Assembly (NCBI GenBank): GCA_902806095.1
Contig: CADCVF010000042.1
Location: 30,288 to 94,287, forward strand
Length of the DNA stretch: 64,000 nucleotides
Source: an uncultured Rubrobacteraceae bacterium
GTDB taxonomy: Bacteria; Actinomycetota; Rubrobacteria; Rubrobacterales; Rubrobacteraceae
Direction: 5' to 3'
The position numbers and the translations under genes were made by a program. Positions 51,071 through 60,770 of the stretch are shown piece after piece. The notes beneath the pieces are model-generated. The model was not told where the DNA came from. It was given only the letters and a program-made list of their open reading frames with translations, and did not search any database. Position 1 is the first letter of the stretch, and every line of letters starts with the position of its first letter.

Positions 51071-51681
51071 GACCAACATCTTTCGTGCCGATGATCGCTG
51101 AGATCTCGGCCGAGGACGCCGGCGAGGTGCCAGGCCTCGAGGCCGTGATCTCTTACTGGACCGGCGATAGGTACTCGGCAGAAGATTGGTTCCGAGAACT
51201 GAACGGCCTCTGGGGTACGGCGGGTTTCGCCGTGCGTCGCGGTGGAGAGGTCCAGGGGTTTGTGGTCTACGGGCCGCCGGAACGTCTGGCGCGCGCGGCG
51301 CGCCACCCTCTGGGGCCGATCGATGAGGATGCCGTGCTGCTGGCTTACGCCGGGGGAGATGCACGCACGCGCCGCCGGCTGTTGGTCAGGATGCTCAGGG
51401 ATCTCAGGCAGCGGGGCGTCGGGAGGGTCGAGGCGATAGCGAGCGACCGTGGGGTGTCCAACCACGTGCCTACTTCGTTCCTTCTGGAGAGCGGCTGGCG
51501 ACCCGTGCGCCGCGCCCCATACCGCATGAGCTACTACACGCTCGCGCACATCGACCTGAAGAGCGCTGTCGAGGTTGGGGAGCTGGCGCGGGCGCTGGTC
51601 GGGCGGGTAAAGCTGCCTGGCCTCAAATCGCCTGTGCCTGGTGCTCTGGCCCGTTCTACGGGTGAGCAAGGAAGCCGGTAG
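51067..51681 (+). CDS. GNAT-like acetyltransferase
   Basis: A 204-residue protein with GNAT-like order of elements: an N-terminal strand-helix (IAEISAEDAGEVPGLEAVI), AGFAVRRGGEVQGFVVYGPP (central strands), and AVLLAYAGGDARTRRRLLVRMLRDLRQRGVGRVEAIAS. The last stretch holds a helix in the acetyl-CoA binding position and a Q-R-G-V-G loop. LLESGWRPVRRAPYRMSYYTL matches the late 'GF' motif. Substrate unknown. Coupled to the YtxH gene. Confidence 0.7.
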   Translation: MRPTSFVPMIAEISAEDAGEVPGLEAVISYWTGDRYSAEDWFRELNGLWGTAGFAVRRGGEVQGFVVYGPPERLARAARHPLGPIDEDAVLLAYAGGDARTRRRLLVRMLRDLRQRGVGRVEAIASDRGVSNHVPTSFLLESGWRPVRRAPYRMSYYTLAHIDLKSAVEVGELARALVGRVKLPGLKSPVPGALARSTGEQGSR

Positions 51682-51685
51682 GGCC

Positions 51686-52189
51686 TCAAGGTGGCAGGAT
51701 CACCGTCCTGATCGTCGAGTTGCCCTCGGGGGTCGTGGCCCTGAGCTCCAGGATCTCACGCGATGGTTCCGGGGTCGCCGCTGGTGGTCTCGCCACGGGC
51801 TGTTCGGGGGCTACGAGGTCGAACTCGAAACGCACGTTGGCGATTCCGCCGGCTCGTAGCTTCTCGACCGTCTGCCTGTAGTAGCGAGGATCCGAAAGGG
51901 CTGTGTTCTCGGAGGAGACGATCAGGGTCACGTTCACGTGCGATAGTTGCTCGCCGCCCCCGTTTTCTACCGCCAGGTCGAGACTCTGATCGGGGAGCGG
52001 CTCGAGAGACGCGAGCCGTTCTCTGTCCAGTTGCAGGTCCAGGGTGTGTCCGGACCCACCCGGTGCCCTGTCCGGATTCAGGCTCTTCTCGGAAGGGGCG
52101 GTGGCGAGGTTTGCCAAAAGCAGGAAAGCTCCCGCCGTGAGCAGGAAGGCCAGGGCCGCGCCGGAGAGCCAGAATACTATGTCCCTCAT
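51686..52189 (-). CDS. Membrane-anchored hypothetical protein
   Basis: A 167-residue protein with an N-terminal membrane anchor (IVFWLSGAALAFLLTAGAFLLLANLA) and an extracytoplasmic beta-rich domain (about 55-165: LDLAVENGGGEQLSHVNVTLIVSSE, GIANVRFEFDLVAPE). The domain looks like an immunoglobulin-like or FxLYD-like module. The ATG 52189 overlaps the stop of the TolB-like gene as a 4-base overlap, and the two probably act together at the cell surface. Downstream of the OmpR-type kinase genes on the same strand. Confidence 0.65.
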   Translation of the reverse strand: MRDIVFWLSGAALAFLLTAGAFLLLANLATAPSEKSLNPDRAPGGSGHTLDLQLDRERLASLEPLPDQSLDLAVENGGGEQLSHVNVTLIVSSENTALSDPRYYRQTVEKLRAGGIANVRFEFDLVAPEQPVARPPAATPEPSREILELRATTPEGNSTIRTVILPP

Positions 52190-53391
52190 CGCGGAGTCCT
52201 GCCGACCGGTATCTCGTAGAGGTTGTAGAAGTCTCTCAGGAGTCTGTCGGCAGGATCCGCGTGCACCTCGGGTTCGGTGGATGGGGTGCCACGGGCGATG
52301 ACGGCGACACTCTTGCCGCCTGGCGACCACGCCAGGTCGTCCGGCCCGGTCTTTATCTCCATGTCTTCGTTCGTCGTTACGGCCGTGAAGTCCTCGACGA
52401 GGGGGTCGAGCACGTACAGGTTCGTCGGCGCCTCCGGGTTGAGGCGTCCGATGACGGCCAACCGCTTGCCGTCGGGAGAGATGCGGATGCTCGCGGCCAC
52501 GAAGTCCTCTCCCATACCTGGTGCAGGTTCGGGCGCGCCACCCTCCACGGGCACATGGTAGATCTCATAGAGTGGCTCCGAGCCGTCGCTGTCTACGGAC
52601 CCACCTCTCTTTCCGGCCACAAAGTAAGGGCCGTGCTCCGTCCACTGGGGCGTGCCGAGGATCTCCTGGTTGCCGTCTAGTCGCGTTATCTCTCGTCCTT
52701 CCCCCTTCCGAAGATCGAACTCGTGCAACCCCGAGGTCTCGCGGTCCCCGGGAGGGCGCACGGCCAGGACGGCCTCTTCGCCGTCCGGCGAGACGGAGAG
52801 GGCCGCGACGCGACCTCTGATGGGCCTGTTGTAGAGCCTGTTGATCTTCCCGCCGCCTCGCGTCAGCGCGAGCCGGCTCTCATTAGGGGCGCCGCCGAAG
52901 GCGAAGATCAAACCCTCCCTGTTGGGGCTGATCGCCGAGACCTCTTTCTCGACGGTCTCCAGTTCCAGCTCATCCTCCCTGGCTCGCGTCCTGTATAGAG
53001 AGCTCGATATCTCTTTCCCCCCCGAGGGAGGGGCAGCGCCGAGTATCATCAGGGTATCGTTCGATTCCCACTCTGTATCTTCTGCGATGAAATCCCTCGT
53101 GGTCCAGCGCCTCAGGTCTTCCGAGCCCGTAGGCTTGTCCACTACGTAGCCGTCTACCGTAAACGCGATCCTGGCGCCTCCCGGGCTCCAGCTCGGTGAG
53201 CCTTTGTACCCCGGTCCCGAACTGAGAGCCCGCGTCCCCGGGCCGAGTCCGGGGTCCACCCTGCCCGCCGCCGGGACGAGGGGTTCGATGGAGACCTCCT
53301 CATCGGTGTGGGCGCATCCCACCGCGAGGATCGCTGCTATCGAGAGGACTGCTAACGCGAACCGTTCTACCGAAGCCACCCTAAAGAGCAT
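52186..53391 (-). CDS. TolB-like beta-propeller lipoprotein
   Basis: A 401-residue lipoprotein. The signal peptide ends in ILAVGC (lipobox). The mature domain has repeated WD40/PD40-like blades: GSPSWSPGGARIAFTVDG, SAISPNREGLIFAFGG, ALSVSPDGEEAVLAV, ASIRISPDGKRLAVIGR and LAWSPGGKSVAVIAR. TolB-like propellers at the surface usually serve as protein-interaction platforms. The start overlaps the histidine kinase stop by 11 bases, so it belongs to the same operon and may modulate the sensor. Confidence 0.8.
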   Translation of the reverse strand: MLFRVASVERFALAVLSIAAILAVGCAHTDEEVSIEPLVPAAGRVDPGLGPGTRALSSGPGYKGSPSWSPGGARIAFTVDGYVVDKPTGSEDLRRWTTRDFIAEDTEWESNDTLMILGAAPPSGGKEISSSLYRTRAREDELELETVEKEVSAISPNREGLIFAFGGAPNESRLALTRGGGKINRLYNRPIRGRVAALSVSPDGEEAVLAVRPPGDRETSGLHEFDLRKGEGREITRLDGNQEILGTPQWTEHGPYFVAGKRGGSVDSDGSEPLYEIYHVPVEGGAPEPAPGMGEDFVAASIRISPDGKRLAVIGRLNPEAPTNLYVLDPLVEDFTAVTTNEDMEIKTGPDDLAWSPGGKSVAVIARGTPSTEPEVHADPADRLLRDFYNLYEIPVGRTPR

Positions 53392-55171
53392 GACTTACAG
53401 AGCGGGAGAGGAACGCCTTCGGGAGGCTGACCTCGAAGACGGAGCCCACGTCGACCTCGCTCTCGACGGAGATGCTGCCGCCGTGCATCTCTACTATCTG
53501 CTTGCTTATGGCGAGTCCCAGCCCGCTTCCTCCTGTTGCGCGAGAGCGGTCTTTGTCCACCCTGTAGAAACGCTCGAAGAGCTGGTTCAGATCTTCATCG
53601 GGGATGCCGACGCCCGTGTCGCGGATGCGCACGGTCAGCGTCGAGTCGTCCTCATCTATCTCCACGTCCACCCTGGCGCCTGGGTCGGAGTACTTGATCG
53701 CGTTGTCAAGGAGGTTGATGAAGACCTGATAGAGCTTCTGGACGTCGCAGATGCACTTGTGCTCGCCGGCGTCATCGAAATATATCCCGATGCCGAACCT
53801 CTCGGCCTTGGCCTCGACCGACTCTATGGCGGTCTGAACTACCGTACTAAGGTTGGCTGGCCCTACCTCGAGCTGGTACTTCCAGGAGTCCATCTGGGCG
53901 AGGGTCAACAGTTCCTCGACCATCGCCCTTATGCGCTTCAATTCCTGATCGGCCAGCTCCAGCGCCCGGTGCTCTAGCGGGTCGAGCCGGTCGCGCGCCC
54001 GCTCCAACAGGCCGACCGCGCTCTGGATGGTGGTAAGGGGTGTCCTTAGCTCGTGGGAGAAATCCGAGACGAAGGCCGTCTTGGCCTTCTCGAGCGAGCG
54101 GTGCTCGGTGATGTCCCTTACGGCCAGGATGATGCCTGGGTTCCCGCCACCGTTGTTTGCGACGCCGGGCTGTCCCTTGCCCATCTGGGCGGCGTAGGCC
54201 CAGTAAGCCTTCTCTCCAAGTTCGACCTCTCTTACCGCGACCCCGTTGGCGGCCGCTTCGCGCAGGCACCTCAGCAGTGCGCGTGGGGCCCCGGTCTCCT
54301 CCAGCGTACGGCCCCTGTCCGAGGCCCCGATGCCAAGCATCCTGGCCGCCGCAGGGTTGACCATCGTGATCCTCTCACCGGGGTCCGTCGCGACGACCGC
54401 CTCGGGAGAGGCTTCGAGGACGGCCTCCAGGCGGCTCTTTTGCTCCTGGATCTCCCCGACGTAATGCTCTATCTCCTCGGCCATGTAGTTGAAGGTCCTG
54501 GCTACCTCGCCGAGCTCGTCCCTGCTCTTGACGGGCACGGTCGCCGCGTAGTCCCCGGAGGCGACTCTTATGGCTGCGTCACGGGTCTCGGAGAGGGGAC
54601 GTGTAACCCGACGCGTGAGTAGCAGGCTCGCCGCCCCAGCAAGGAGGATGCTTGTCAGTATGGCACCCAAGATACCGTAGCGCAGATAAGCCAGCGTCTC
54701 ACCGAGCTCGTCGCGGGGAACGCCGTAGATCAGCACTCCCTTCACGGTACCGTCGGAGGCAGTTAGCGGCCACACCGCCACGTACCCCGAACGCCCCTCG
54801 CTCCACACGAGCCTGCCCTCACCCCGTGGCGAGGCTCCAGTCTCTCGGATCTCCCTTTTGTCGAGCCCTGCGTAGGATTTTGCAGGGTCGATGGGGTTCC
54901 CGAGGCCGTCGCGGGCAGCAAGGGGTTCGATGTCGGGGCCAACGTAGAGCACTTCGAGGCCCGTCGGGTCGGCGACCGACTGCACGAGCGCCTCTGCGTA
55001 GTCTTGGGGAGGAGGGAGGGTCTTGTCCTCGGGGTCGCGCAGGCCTTCCAGGAAGTCCTTCGCGCCGGCGTTGGCCGTCTGGGAACGTTGCTTGAGCAAC
55101 GTGTTCTCCGCCTGGACCAGCCTGTCCTGGGCGAAGTAATATAGGACCAACCCGATGATCAGGCTCGTCAC
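53381..55171 (-). CDS. HAMP/PAS sensor histidine kinase
   Basis: A membrane sensor kinase of about 600 residues. It has an N-terminal helix, an extracytoplasmic domain (about 20-150), a second helix (YGILGAILTSILLAGAASLLL) and HAMP. A PAS domain (EASPEAVVATDPGERITMVNPAAARML) is followed by HisKA with the phospho-His in FSHELRTPLTTIQ, and HATPase_c with DNAIKYSDPG, IRDTGVGIPDE and GGSGLGLAI. The GTG at 55171 cuts the first helix short. In-frame sequence upstream (LSFKARIFVALVGISS) would complete it and offers only CTG 55219/55228 or ATA as starts, so the true start is probably non-standard. Partner: the regulator at 55277. Confidence 0.9.
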   Translation of the reverse strand: MTSLIIGLVLYYFAQDRLVQAENTLLKQRSQTANAGAKDFLEGLRDPEDKTLPPPQDYAEALVQSVADPTGLEVLYVGPDIEPLAARDGLGNPIDPAKSYAGLDKREIRETGASPRGEGRLVWSEGRSGYVAVWPLTASDGTVKGVLIYGVPRDELGETLAYLRYGILGAILTSILLAGAASLLLTRRVTRPLSETRDAAIRVASGDYAATVPVKSRDELGEVARTFNYMAEEIEHYVGEIQEQKSRLEAVLEASPEAVVATDPGERITMVNPAAARMLGIGASDRGRTLEETGAPRALLRCLREAAANGVAVREVELGEKAYWAYAAQMGKGQPGVANNGGGNPGIILAVRDITEHRSLEKAKTAFVSDFSHELRTPLTTIQSAVGLLERARDRLDPLEHRALELADQELKRIRAMVEELLTLAQMDSWKYQLEVGPANLSTVVQTAIESVEAKAERFGIGIYFDDAGEHKCICDVQKLYQVFINLLDNAIKYSDPGARVDVEIDEDDSTLTVRIRDTGVGIPDEDLNQLFERFYRVDKDRSRATGGSGLGLAISKQIVEMHGGSISVESEVDVGSVFEVSLPKAFLSRSVSHAL

Positions 55172-55276
55172 AGAAGAGATCCCAACGAGGGCTACGAAGA
55201 TCCTGGCCTTGAAACTCAGCGCCGGCAGGAGCTCCCTATTTTCTCGCTCGCCTATGCCTATCCTCCGTCACTGGGC

Positions 55277-55966
55277 CTAATGCGGCCTTGCGGCCCTGTA
55301 GCCGACGCTGGGGACGGTCTGTACGATCTCGGGCCTCGAAGGGTCGCGCTCGACCTTGGCCCTGAGTCTGCTTATGTGGACGTCTATGTAGCGGCTTGCC
55401 AGGTAATGCGACCCCGTGGAGACGGCCTCTGAGATCTGGGCCCGCGTAAAGGCCTGCCCGGGACGGCGCATGAGCAGCGCGAGTATCTTGAACTCCGTGG
55501 GCGTGAGATCCAGCGTCTCCCCCGAGCGGCTGACGGTGTAGCCGTTCGGATCCAACTCCAAAGGACCTAGCCTCAAGAGCCCTTCCCCGCCTCTGCCGTC
55601 CCGCCCGAAACGCCTGAGTATGGCCTTGATCCTGGCCAACAACTCTTTGGTGTCGAAGGGCTTGGTGATGTAATCGTCGGCCCCGAGCTCTAGCCCGACT
55701 ACTTTGTCCACGGACTGGCTCTTCGCCGTGAGCAAGACGACGGGGATGTCGCTGTGCTCGCGCATCTTCTTCAAGACCTCGAACCCGCTCATCTTCGGCA
55801 ACATGATATCGAGTACCACGAGATCCAAACCCTCTCGCCCGAGTATCCGGAGCGCCTCGACCCCGTCCTCAGCCGTTACTACCCGGTAACCCTCGGATGC
55901 CAACACGATGGACGTGACCTCCAAAAGCGCCGCGTCATCATCGACCAATAAGATCGTTTCGTCCAA
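55277..55966 (-). CDS. OmpR/PhoB-family response regulator
   Basis: A 229-residue regulator. The receiver domain (about 1-120) has LLVDDDAALL, the phospho-Asp in LVVLDIMLPKMSG, and the Lys in YITKPFDTKELL. The C-terminal winged helix (about 130-228) has DLTPTEFKILALLMRRPGQAFTR and SRYIDVHISRLRAKV, and ends VPSVGYRAA. The sensor kinase follows about 50 bases downstream, so they are a pair. Its ATG/TTG-region start at 55966 lies 110 bases from the divergent dnaK promoter. Confidence 0.95.
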   Translation of the reverse strand: MDETILLVDDDAALLEVTSIVLASEGYRVVTAEDGVEALRILGREGLDLVVLDIMLPKMSGFEVLKKMREHSDIPVVLLTAKSQSVDKVVGLELGADDYITKPFDTKELLARIKAILRRFGRDGRGGEGLLRLGPLELDPNGYTVSRSGETLDLTPTEFKILALLMRRPGQAFTRAQISEAVSTGSHYLASRYIDVHISRLRAKVERDPSRPEIVQTVPSVGYRAARPH

Positions 55967-56076
55967 TCTGACTCCCTAAACCCTCAGGACTTGCCACCGG
56001 CGTACACGATGCCCGGTATCATAATATCCTACCCTATAAGGGGATTCCTTCGTAGCATCAACCGAATCTGCAAAAC

Positions 56077-56129
56077 TTGCAAGTATGAGACTGAGATTTT
56101 ATACTGACGGGACTTTAGATAACGTTATC
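56077..56129 (+). promoter_or_regulatory. dnaK operon promoter with two palindromes
   Basis: TTGCAA (56077-56082) and TATACT (56100-56105) are 17 bases apart. The -35 box lies in the palindrome ACTTGCAAGT (56075-56084). A second perfect palindrome, GATAACGTTATC (56118-56129), sits just before the ribosome-binding site. A classical HAIR (CTTGAGT-N7-ACTCAAG) for HspR is not recognisable, so one of these palindromes may be the local HspR site. Confidence 0.55.
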
Positions 56130-56146
56130 TCGTAGGAGGTATGCGC

Positions 56147-58048
56147 ATGGCCAAGAGCATTGGCATAGATTTGGGCACGACCAACAGTTGTGTTGCGGTA
56201 CTCGAGGGTGGGGATCCGACGGTGATCACCAACTCTGAGGGAGAGCGGACGACGCCGTCGGTCGTGGCCTTCGACAGGAGGAGTGGAGAGCGGTTGGTAG
56301 GGCAGCTTGCGAGGAGGCAGGCGGTCACGAACCCGGAGCGTACCGTCTACTCGATCAAGCGCTTTATGGGGCGACGTTACAGCGACGTGAAGACTGAGGC
56401 TGAGCGCGTCGGTTACCAGGTCAAGTCGGGCCCTGGCGGGGACATCAGGATAGGGGTCGACGACAAGGAGTACTCTCCGCCCGAGATCTCCGCGATGACC
56501 CTCCAGAAGCTCAAGAGGGACGCCGAGGAGTATCTGGGCGAGGAGGTCAGCGAGGCCGTTATCACGGTGCCGGCGTACTTCGAGGACGCCCAGCGCCAGG
56601 CGACCAAGGACGCTGGTAGGATCGCCGGGTTGAACGTCAAGCGGATTATCAACGAGCCGACCGCGGCGTCGCTGGCCTACGGTATGGACAAGGAGGAGGA
56701 CCAGACCATTCTCGTCTTCGACCTGGGTGGCGGTACGTTCGACGTCTCCATCCTGGAGCTCGGCGAGGGGGTCTTCGAGGTCAAGGCCACTAGCGGGAAC
56801 AATCACCTCGGCGGTGACGACTTCGACGCCAAGGTAGTCGAGTGGATGGTCGATGAGTTCAGAAAGTCAGAGGGTATAGACCTCTCGAAGGACAAGATGG
56901 CCGCCCAGCGCCTCGTCGAGGCCGCCGAGAAGGCCAAGAGGGAACTCTCCTCGACGACCAGCACCTCGATAAACCTGCCTTTCATCACGGCGGATCAGAA
57001 CGGTCCGAAGCACATGGACCTGACGCTCAGCCGGGCGCAGTTCAACAACCTGACCGCCGACCTCGTCGAGGCGACCGCAGGTCCCGTGCGCCAGGCGATG
57101 GAGGACGCCGGCCTGCAGCCTGGCCAGGTGGACCAGGTGATCCTCGTCGGTGGCTCGACCCGCATCCCCGCGGTTCAGGAGCAGGTCAAGGAGATAACAG
57201 GCAAGGAGCCCCACAAGGGCATCAACCCCGACGAGGTCGTCGCCGTAGGGGCCGCCATCCAGGCCGGTGTGCTCGCTGGCGAGGTCAAGGACGTGCTGCT
57301 CCTCGACGTCACGCCACTCTCCCTCGGTATAGAGACCAAGGGCGGGGTGTTCACCAAGCTTATCGAACGGAACACCACTATACCTACACGTAAGAGTGAG
57401 GTATTCACCACCGCGGACGACAACCAGGGATCCGTCGAGATCAAGGTCTACCAGGGCGAGCGCGAGATAGCGGCTTACAACAAGATCATCGGCAACTTCC
57501 AGCTAGTCGGCATCCCGCCTGCGCCAAGGGGTGTACCCCAGATCGAGGTCGCTTTCGACATCGACGCGAACGGGATAGTCAACGTCGGGGCCAAGGATTT
57601 GGGGACCGGCAAGGAGCAGAGGATCACCATCACGGCCTCCGGCGGCCTCTCGGACGCGGAGATCCAGCAGATGATGCAGGATGCGGATTCGCACGCCGAG
57701 GAGGACAGGCGTCGCCGGGAGGAGGCCGACGTCCGCAACAACGCGGACAACCTCGTGTACTCCATCGAGCGTTCGCTCAAGGACGTTGACGGTAAGGTCG
57801 ACCCGAATACCAAGCTGGAGATAGAGCAGGCCATAAAGGAGGCTAAGGAGGCGCTCGCCGGCGGCGACGTCGAGGAGATCAAGAACAAGCAAGAAGCGCT
57901 GGTGACCGCCTCTCACAAGCTCTCCGAGGTCCTCTACAGCCAGGCGGCCCAGGAGCAAGAGGCCAGCTCCGCCGGGGCCACGGATACCGATGACGACCTG
58001 GTGGAGGACGCTGAGGTCGTCGACGAGGACGGCCAGGAGCGCAAGTAA
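56147..58048 (+). CDS. dnaK: Chaperone DnaK (Hsp70)
   Basis: A 633-residue Hsp70. The ATPase domain (about 1-380) has [52 protein letters not shown] and [14 protein letters not shown]. The substrate domain has [16 protein letters not shown] and a helical lid ending in a disordered acidic tail ([17 protein letters not shown]). The ATG at 56147 is chosen because AGGAGG (56134-56139) has normal spacing to it, while ATG 56141 is too close. It leads the dnaK-grpE-dnaJ-hspR operon. Confidence 0.97.
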   Translation: MAKSIGIDLGTTNSCVAVLEGGDPTVITNSEGERTTPSVVAFDRRSGERLVGQLARRQAVTNPERTVYSIKRFMGRRYSDVKTEAERVGYQVKSGPGGDIRIGVDDKEYSPPEISAMTLQKLKRDAEEYLGEEVSEAVITVPAYFEDAQRQATKDAGRIAGLNVKRIINEPTAASLAYGMDKEEDQTILVFDLGGGTFDVSILELGEGVFEVKATSGNNHLGGDDFDAKVVEWMVDEFRKSEGIDLSKDKMAAQRLVEAAEKAKRELSSTTSTSINLPFITADQNGPKHMDLTLSRAQFNNLTADLVEATAGPVRQAMEDAGLQPGQVDQVILVGGSTRIPAVQEQVKEITGKEPHKGINPDEVVAVGAAIQAGVLAGEVKDVLLLDVTPLSLGIETKGGVFTKLIERNTTIPTRKSEVFTTADDNQGSVEIKVYQGEREIAAYNKIIGNFQLVGIPPAPRGVPQIEVAFDIDANGIVNVGAKDLGTGKEQRITITASGGLSDAEIQQMMQDADSHAEEDRRRREEADVRNNADNLVYSIERSLKDVDGKVDPNTKLEIEQAIKEAKEALAGGDVEEIKNKQEALVTASHKLSEVLYSQAAQEQEASSAGATDTDDDLVEDAEVVDEDGQERK

Positions 58049-58102
58049 CCGCACGACAAGGGCAGGGCGCCCGTGTGGCAACCACAGGAGGATTAGGGAG
58101 CA

Positions 58103-58741
58103 TTGAGCAGCGAGAAGAACAAGCGAGACCCCGAACTCGGGGACGACGCAGGGCAGGAGGAGGCAGTAGAGGAGGCCGAGGGCTCCCCGGTCGACCCTGC
58201 CTCCCTCGAAAACAGTAATGGCCCCGGCGCGCCGGAAGACACCGATGTCGAACCTGCCACCGACGAGGAGCCAGGCCTGCACTGGGATGAGGTGACGGTG
58301 CTCTCGGTAGAGCTCGAGGCCACGCGCAGGGAGCGGGACCAGTACCTCGACGCCCTGCAGCGCCTCAAGGCCGAGTTCGAGAACTCGCGCAAGCGCCAGG
58401 AGCGGGAACGTGTCCGTATACTCTCGATGGCTTCGGAGAGGCTGGTACAGGAACTCCTCCCAGTCCTGGATAACCTGGACCGTGCGCTCGAAGCCGGGGG
58501 AGATATCCGCGAGGGCGTGCAGGCTACCAGGGACCAACTCGCCGATGTGCTCGGCGACGAAGGCCTCCTGCCCGTAGCCTCAGACGGCCAGGTATTCGAC
58601 CCTAACGTCCACGAGGCCGTTATGGGCCAGTTCTCCGAAGAGCACGAGGAAGGTACCATCATCCAGACCTTCCAGAGAGGCTATGTACTCAACGGGAAGC
58701 CGATTCGGACGGCGAAAGTTGTAGTTGCGAAGCAGGTTTAG
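58103..58741 (+). CDS. grpE: Nucleotide exchange factor GrpE
   Basis: A 212-residue GrpE, which releases ADP from DnaK. Residues 1-65 are an acidic disordered extension. The long dimerisation helix runs through [29 protein letters not shown], with the family motif [12 protein letters not shown]. The beta domain carries [22 protein letters not shown] and ends [25 protein letters not shown]. The start is a TTG with AGGAGG and AGGGAG upstream. dnaJ follows 3 bases after its stop. Confidence 0.95.
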   Translation: MSSEKNKRDPELGDDAGQEEAVEEAEGSPVDPASLENSNGPGAPEDTDVEPATDEEPGLHWDEVTVLSVELEATRRERDQYLDALQRLKAEFENSRKRQERERVRILSMASERLVQELLPVLDNLDRALEAGGDIREGVQATRDQLADVLGDEGLLPVASDGQVFDPNVHEAVMGQFSEEHEEGTIIQTFQRGYVLNGKPIRTAKVVVAKQV

Positions 58742-58744
58742 GGT

Positions 58745-59860
58745 ATGGAGAAGGTGGATCTCTACAAAGCTCTCGAGGTATCCAAAGAGGCTTCGCAGGA
58801 AGAGATCCGACGCTCCTACCGCAGGCTCGCTCGCAAGTTTCATCCCGACGCCAACCCTGGCGACAGGCAGGCCGAAGAGCGTTTCAAGGAGATACAGCAC
58901 GCCTACGATGTTCTCTCGAAACCCGAGAAAAGAAGGGAATACGACGAAGGTCCCCGCACCTTCTTCGGCGCCCAGGGTGCCGGCCAGAGAAGGTCGGGCG
59001 GCGCCGACTTCGAGGACTTCTCGGACCTGCTCGGCGGCTTCGGAAACCTCGGGGATATCTTCGGACGGACGGCCGGTACTACCCAGAGAGCCCAGGTAAA
59101 GGGCGAGGATATAACCGTAAATGTCAGGTTGAGTTTCAAAGATGCCTTGAGCGGAGTAACGACGCGGGTCGGGGTACCTGTCGAGGAGGCTTGCGGCGAG
59201 TGCAGGGGCACCGGTGCTGCACCTGGGACAACGCCGCTGACGTGTCCTGAGTGTGATGGCAGGGGGGTACAGAGCCGTGACCAGGGATTCTTCGCGCTCT
59301 CGACGCCGTGTTCCGGGTGTGGGGGCGAGGGCAGGATCATCGAGAAGCCTTGCCCGGTATGTGGGGGCAACGGCAGAGTGCGCAAGAGCAGGCAGGTCAA
59401 GGTCAGGATACCCGCCGGGGCCAGAGAAGGCATGAAGGTCAGGATCCCTGGCAGGGGGAGCGCGGGCAGGAGAGGTGGGCCTGCGGGAGACCTCTACGTG
59501 GTGACGAGGGTCGAGAAGCATCCCGTCTTCAGGCGGCGTGGCGACGACTTCGTAGTCGAGGTGCCTGTCAGCTTCGTCGAGGCGGTGCTCGGGGCGCAGA
59601 TCGAGGTACCGAGGCCTGGCGGCGGTAGCGTGAGGGTCAGGTTGCCTGCCGGTACGCAGGACGGCAAGCAGTTCAGGGTGCGGGGAGCTGGGGCGCCCAG
59701 GGCGAAGACCGACGGTGCGGAGAAGGGTGACCTCATCGTGCGGGTAGGCGTGGTCGTGCCGAAGAAGCTCAAGCGGCGGGAGCGTGAGATCCTCGAGGCC
59801 CTCGCCGAAGAGCGGGACGAAGACGTCAGAGAGGACCTCTTCAAGAAGGTGGGATCGTGA
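58745..59860 (+). CDS. dnaJ: Chaperone DnaJ (Hsp40)
   Basis: A 371-residue type I J-protein. The J domain (1-70) has YRRLARKFHPDANPGD with the HPD motif. The G/F-rich segment is shortened (about 75-115). Four zinc-binding repeats are present: CGECRGTG, CPECDGRG, CSGCGGEG and CPVCGGNG. The C-terminal peptide-binding domains contain VKVRIPAGAREGMKVRIPG and VRLPAGTQDGKQFRVRG. It stimulates DnaK ATPase. The stop overlaps the GTG of hspR. Confidence 0.96.
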   Translation: MEKVDLYKALEVSKEASQEEIRRSYRRLARKFHPDANPGDRQAEERFKEIQHAYDVLSKPEKRREYDEGPRTFFGAQGAGQRRSGGADFEDFSDLLGGFGNLGDIFGRTAGTTQRAQVKGEDITVNVRLSFKDALSGVTTRVGVPVEEACGECRGTGAAPGTTPLTCPECDGRGVQSRDQGFFALSTPCSGCGGEGRIIEKPCPVCGGNGRVRKSRQVKVRIPAGAREGMKVRIPGRGSAGRRGGPAGDLYVVTRVEKHPVFRRRGDDFVVEVPVSFVEAVLGAQIEVPRPGGGSVRVRLPAGTQDGKQFRVRGAGAPRAKTDGAEKGDLIVRVGVVVPKKLKRREREILEALAEERDEDVREDLFKKVGS

Positions 59861-60258
59861 GCCTCAGAAAACGTCCGGTCTACATGATCGGGATAGCCTC
59901 CGAGCTTATCGGGGTACATCCGCAGACGCTGCGGATGTACGAGCATAAGGGCCTGCTCAGGCCGCGCAAGAGCATAAAGAACACCAGGCTCTATTCGCAG
60001 GAGGACGTTGACCTCGGCCGTTACATACAGAGGCTGACCCAGGAGATGGGGATGAACCTCGCCGGGGTGAAGAAGGTCATCGACCTCGAGCACCAGGTAG
60101 CGAGGATGGACGGCGAGCTCCGTGCTCTGCGCGAGGAGCTCGACAGGCAAGAGCTGGAGCACAGACGCCTGATCTCCGAGGTCCACCAGAGCTACAAGAA
60201 GGAGCTGGTCTTGATGCCCAGAGGCGAGCTTGCGCGCAACAGCCGGAGGAGCCGCTGA
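59857..60258 (+). CDS. hspR: Heat-shock repressor HspR (MerR family)
   Basis: A 133-residue MerR-type repressor. The DNA-binding part has VYMIGIASELIGVHPQTLRMYEHKGLLRPRKS and NTRLYSQEDVDLGRYIQRLTQEMGMNLAGVKKVI, both hallmark HspR sequences. A coiled coil (about 85-115) serves dimerisation. In Streptomyces the orthologue represses its own dnaK operon with DnaK as co-repressor, and the same gene order here supports that role. The GTG start overlaps dnaJ. The TGA overlaps the next ATG. Confidence 0.94.
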   Translation: MSLRKRPVYMIGIASELIGVHPQTLRMYEHKGLLRPRKSIKNTRLYSQEDVDLGRYIQRLTQEMGMNLAGVKKVIDLEHQVARMDGELRALREELDRQELEHRRLISEVHQSYKKELVLMPRGELARNSRRSR

Positions 60259-60743
60259 TGGCAGAGTCGATGCACTGCTACAGGCATCCGAAAAGGGAGA
60301 CTCGCGTCTCATGCGCCACGTGCGGTCGGCCCATCTGCACCGAGTGTATGGTGGCCACCGACGTAGGGATAAAGTGCCCCGAAGACGCCAGGCTACCAAG
60401 AGGAGCCAGGGCCGGCGTCATGAAGACCGATCAGGTCCTGAGGAGCATCCTCGTAGGCGTCGGGGTCGCCCTCGCTGGTATCCCCATAGCGTACGTGCTC
60501 TTCCTCCTCCCCTTCACCTGGTTGATCTCGGCCGCAGCCGGCTACGGGGCAGGGGTCCTGATCAACCGCGCCGGGGGACGTAACGGCGGTCCTCTGGCGA
60601 TCGTCATCGCCGTCCTGGCCACGGCAGTACCTTTCCTCGTCTTGCTGGCGCCGGATCTCCTTGCCGGCTCCCTGGACCCGCGTCCACTCATCGCGATGGT
60701 GTTCGCCGTGATCGCCGCCGGCGTGGCAAACCGCCAGGTCTAG
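60258..60743 (+). CDS. B-box zinc-finger membrane protein
   Basis: A 161-residue protein. The N-terminal metal-binding module has CYRHPKRETRVSCATCGRPICTECM and KCPEDAR, the C-x2-H ... C-x2-C ... C-x2-C spacing of B-box-like fingers found before actinobacterial rhomboid or membrane domains. It is followed by four hydrophobic helices (about 55-155). There is no rhomboid catalytic Ser/His, so it is not a protease. It overlaps hspR by one base and may be part of the stress operon. Confidence 0.75.
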   Translation: MAESMHCYRHPKRETRVSCATCGRPICTECMVATDVGIKCPEDARLPRGARAGVMKTDQVLRSILVGVGVALAGIPIAYVLFLLPFTWLISAAAGYGAGVLINRAGGRNGGPLAIVIAVLATAVPFLVLLAPDLLAGSLDPRPLIAMVFAVIAAGVANRQV

Positions 60744-60770
60744 AGTAGTCAGCCATATGACCCGCGTCGC

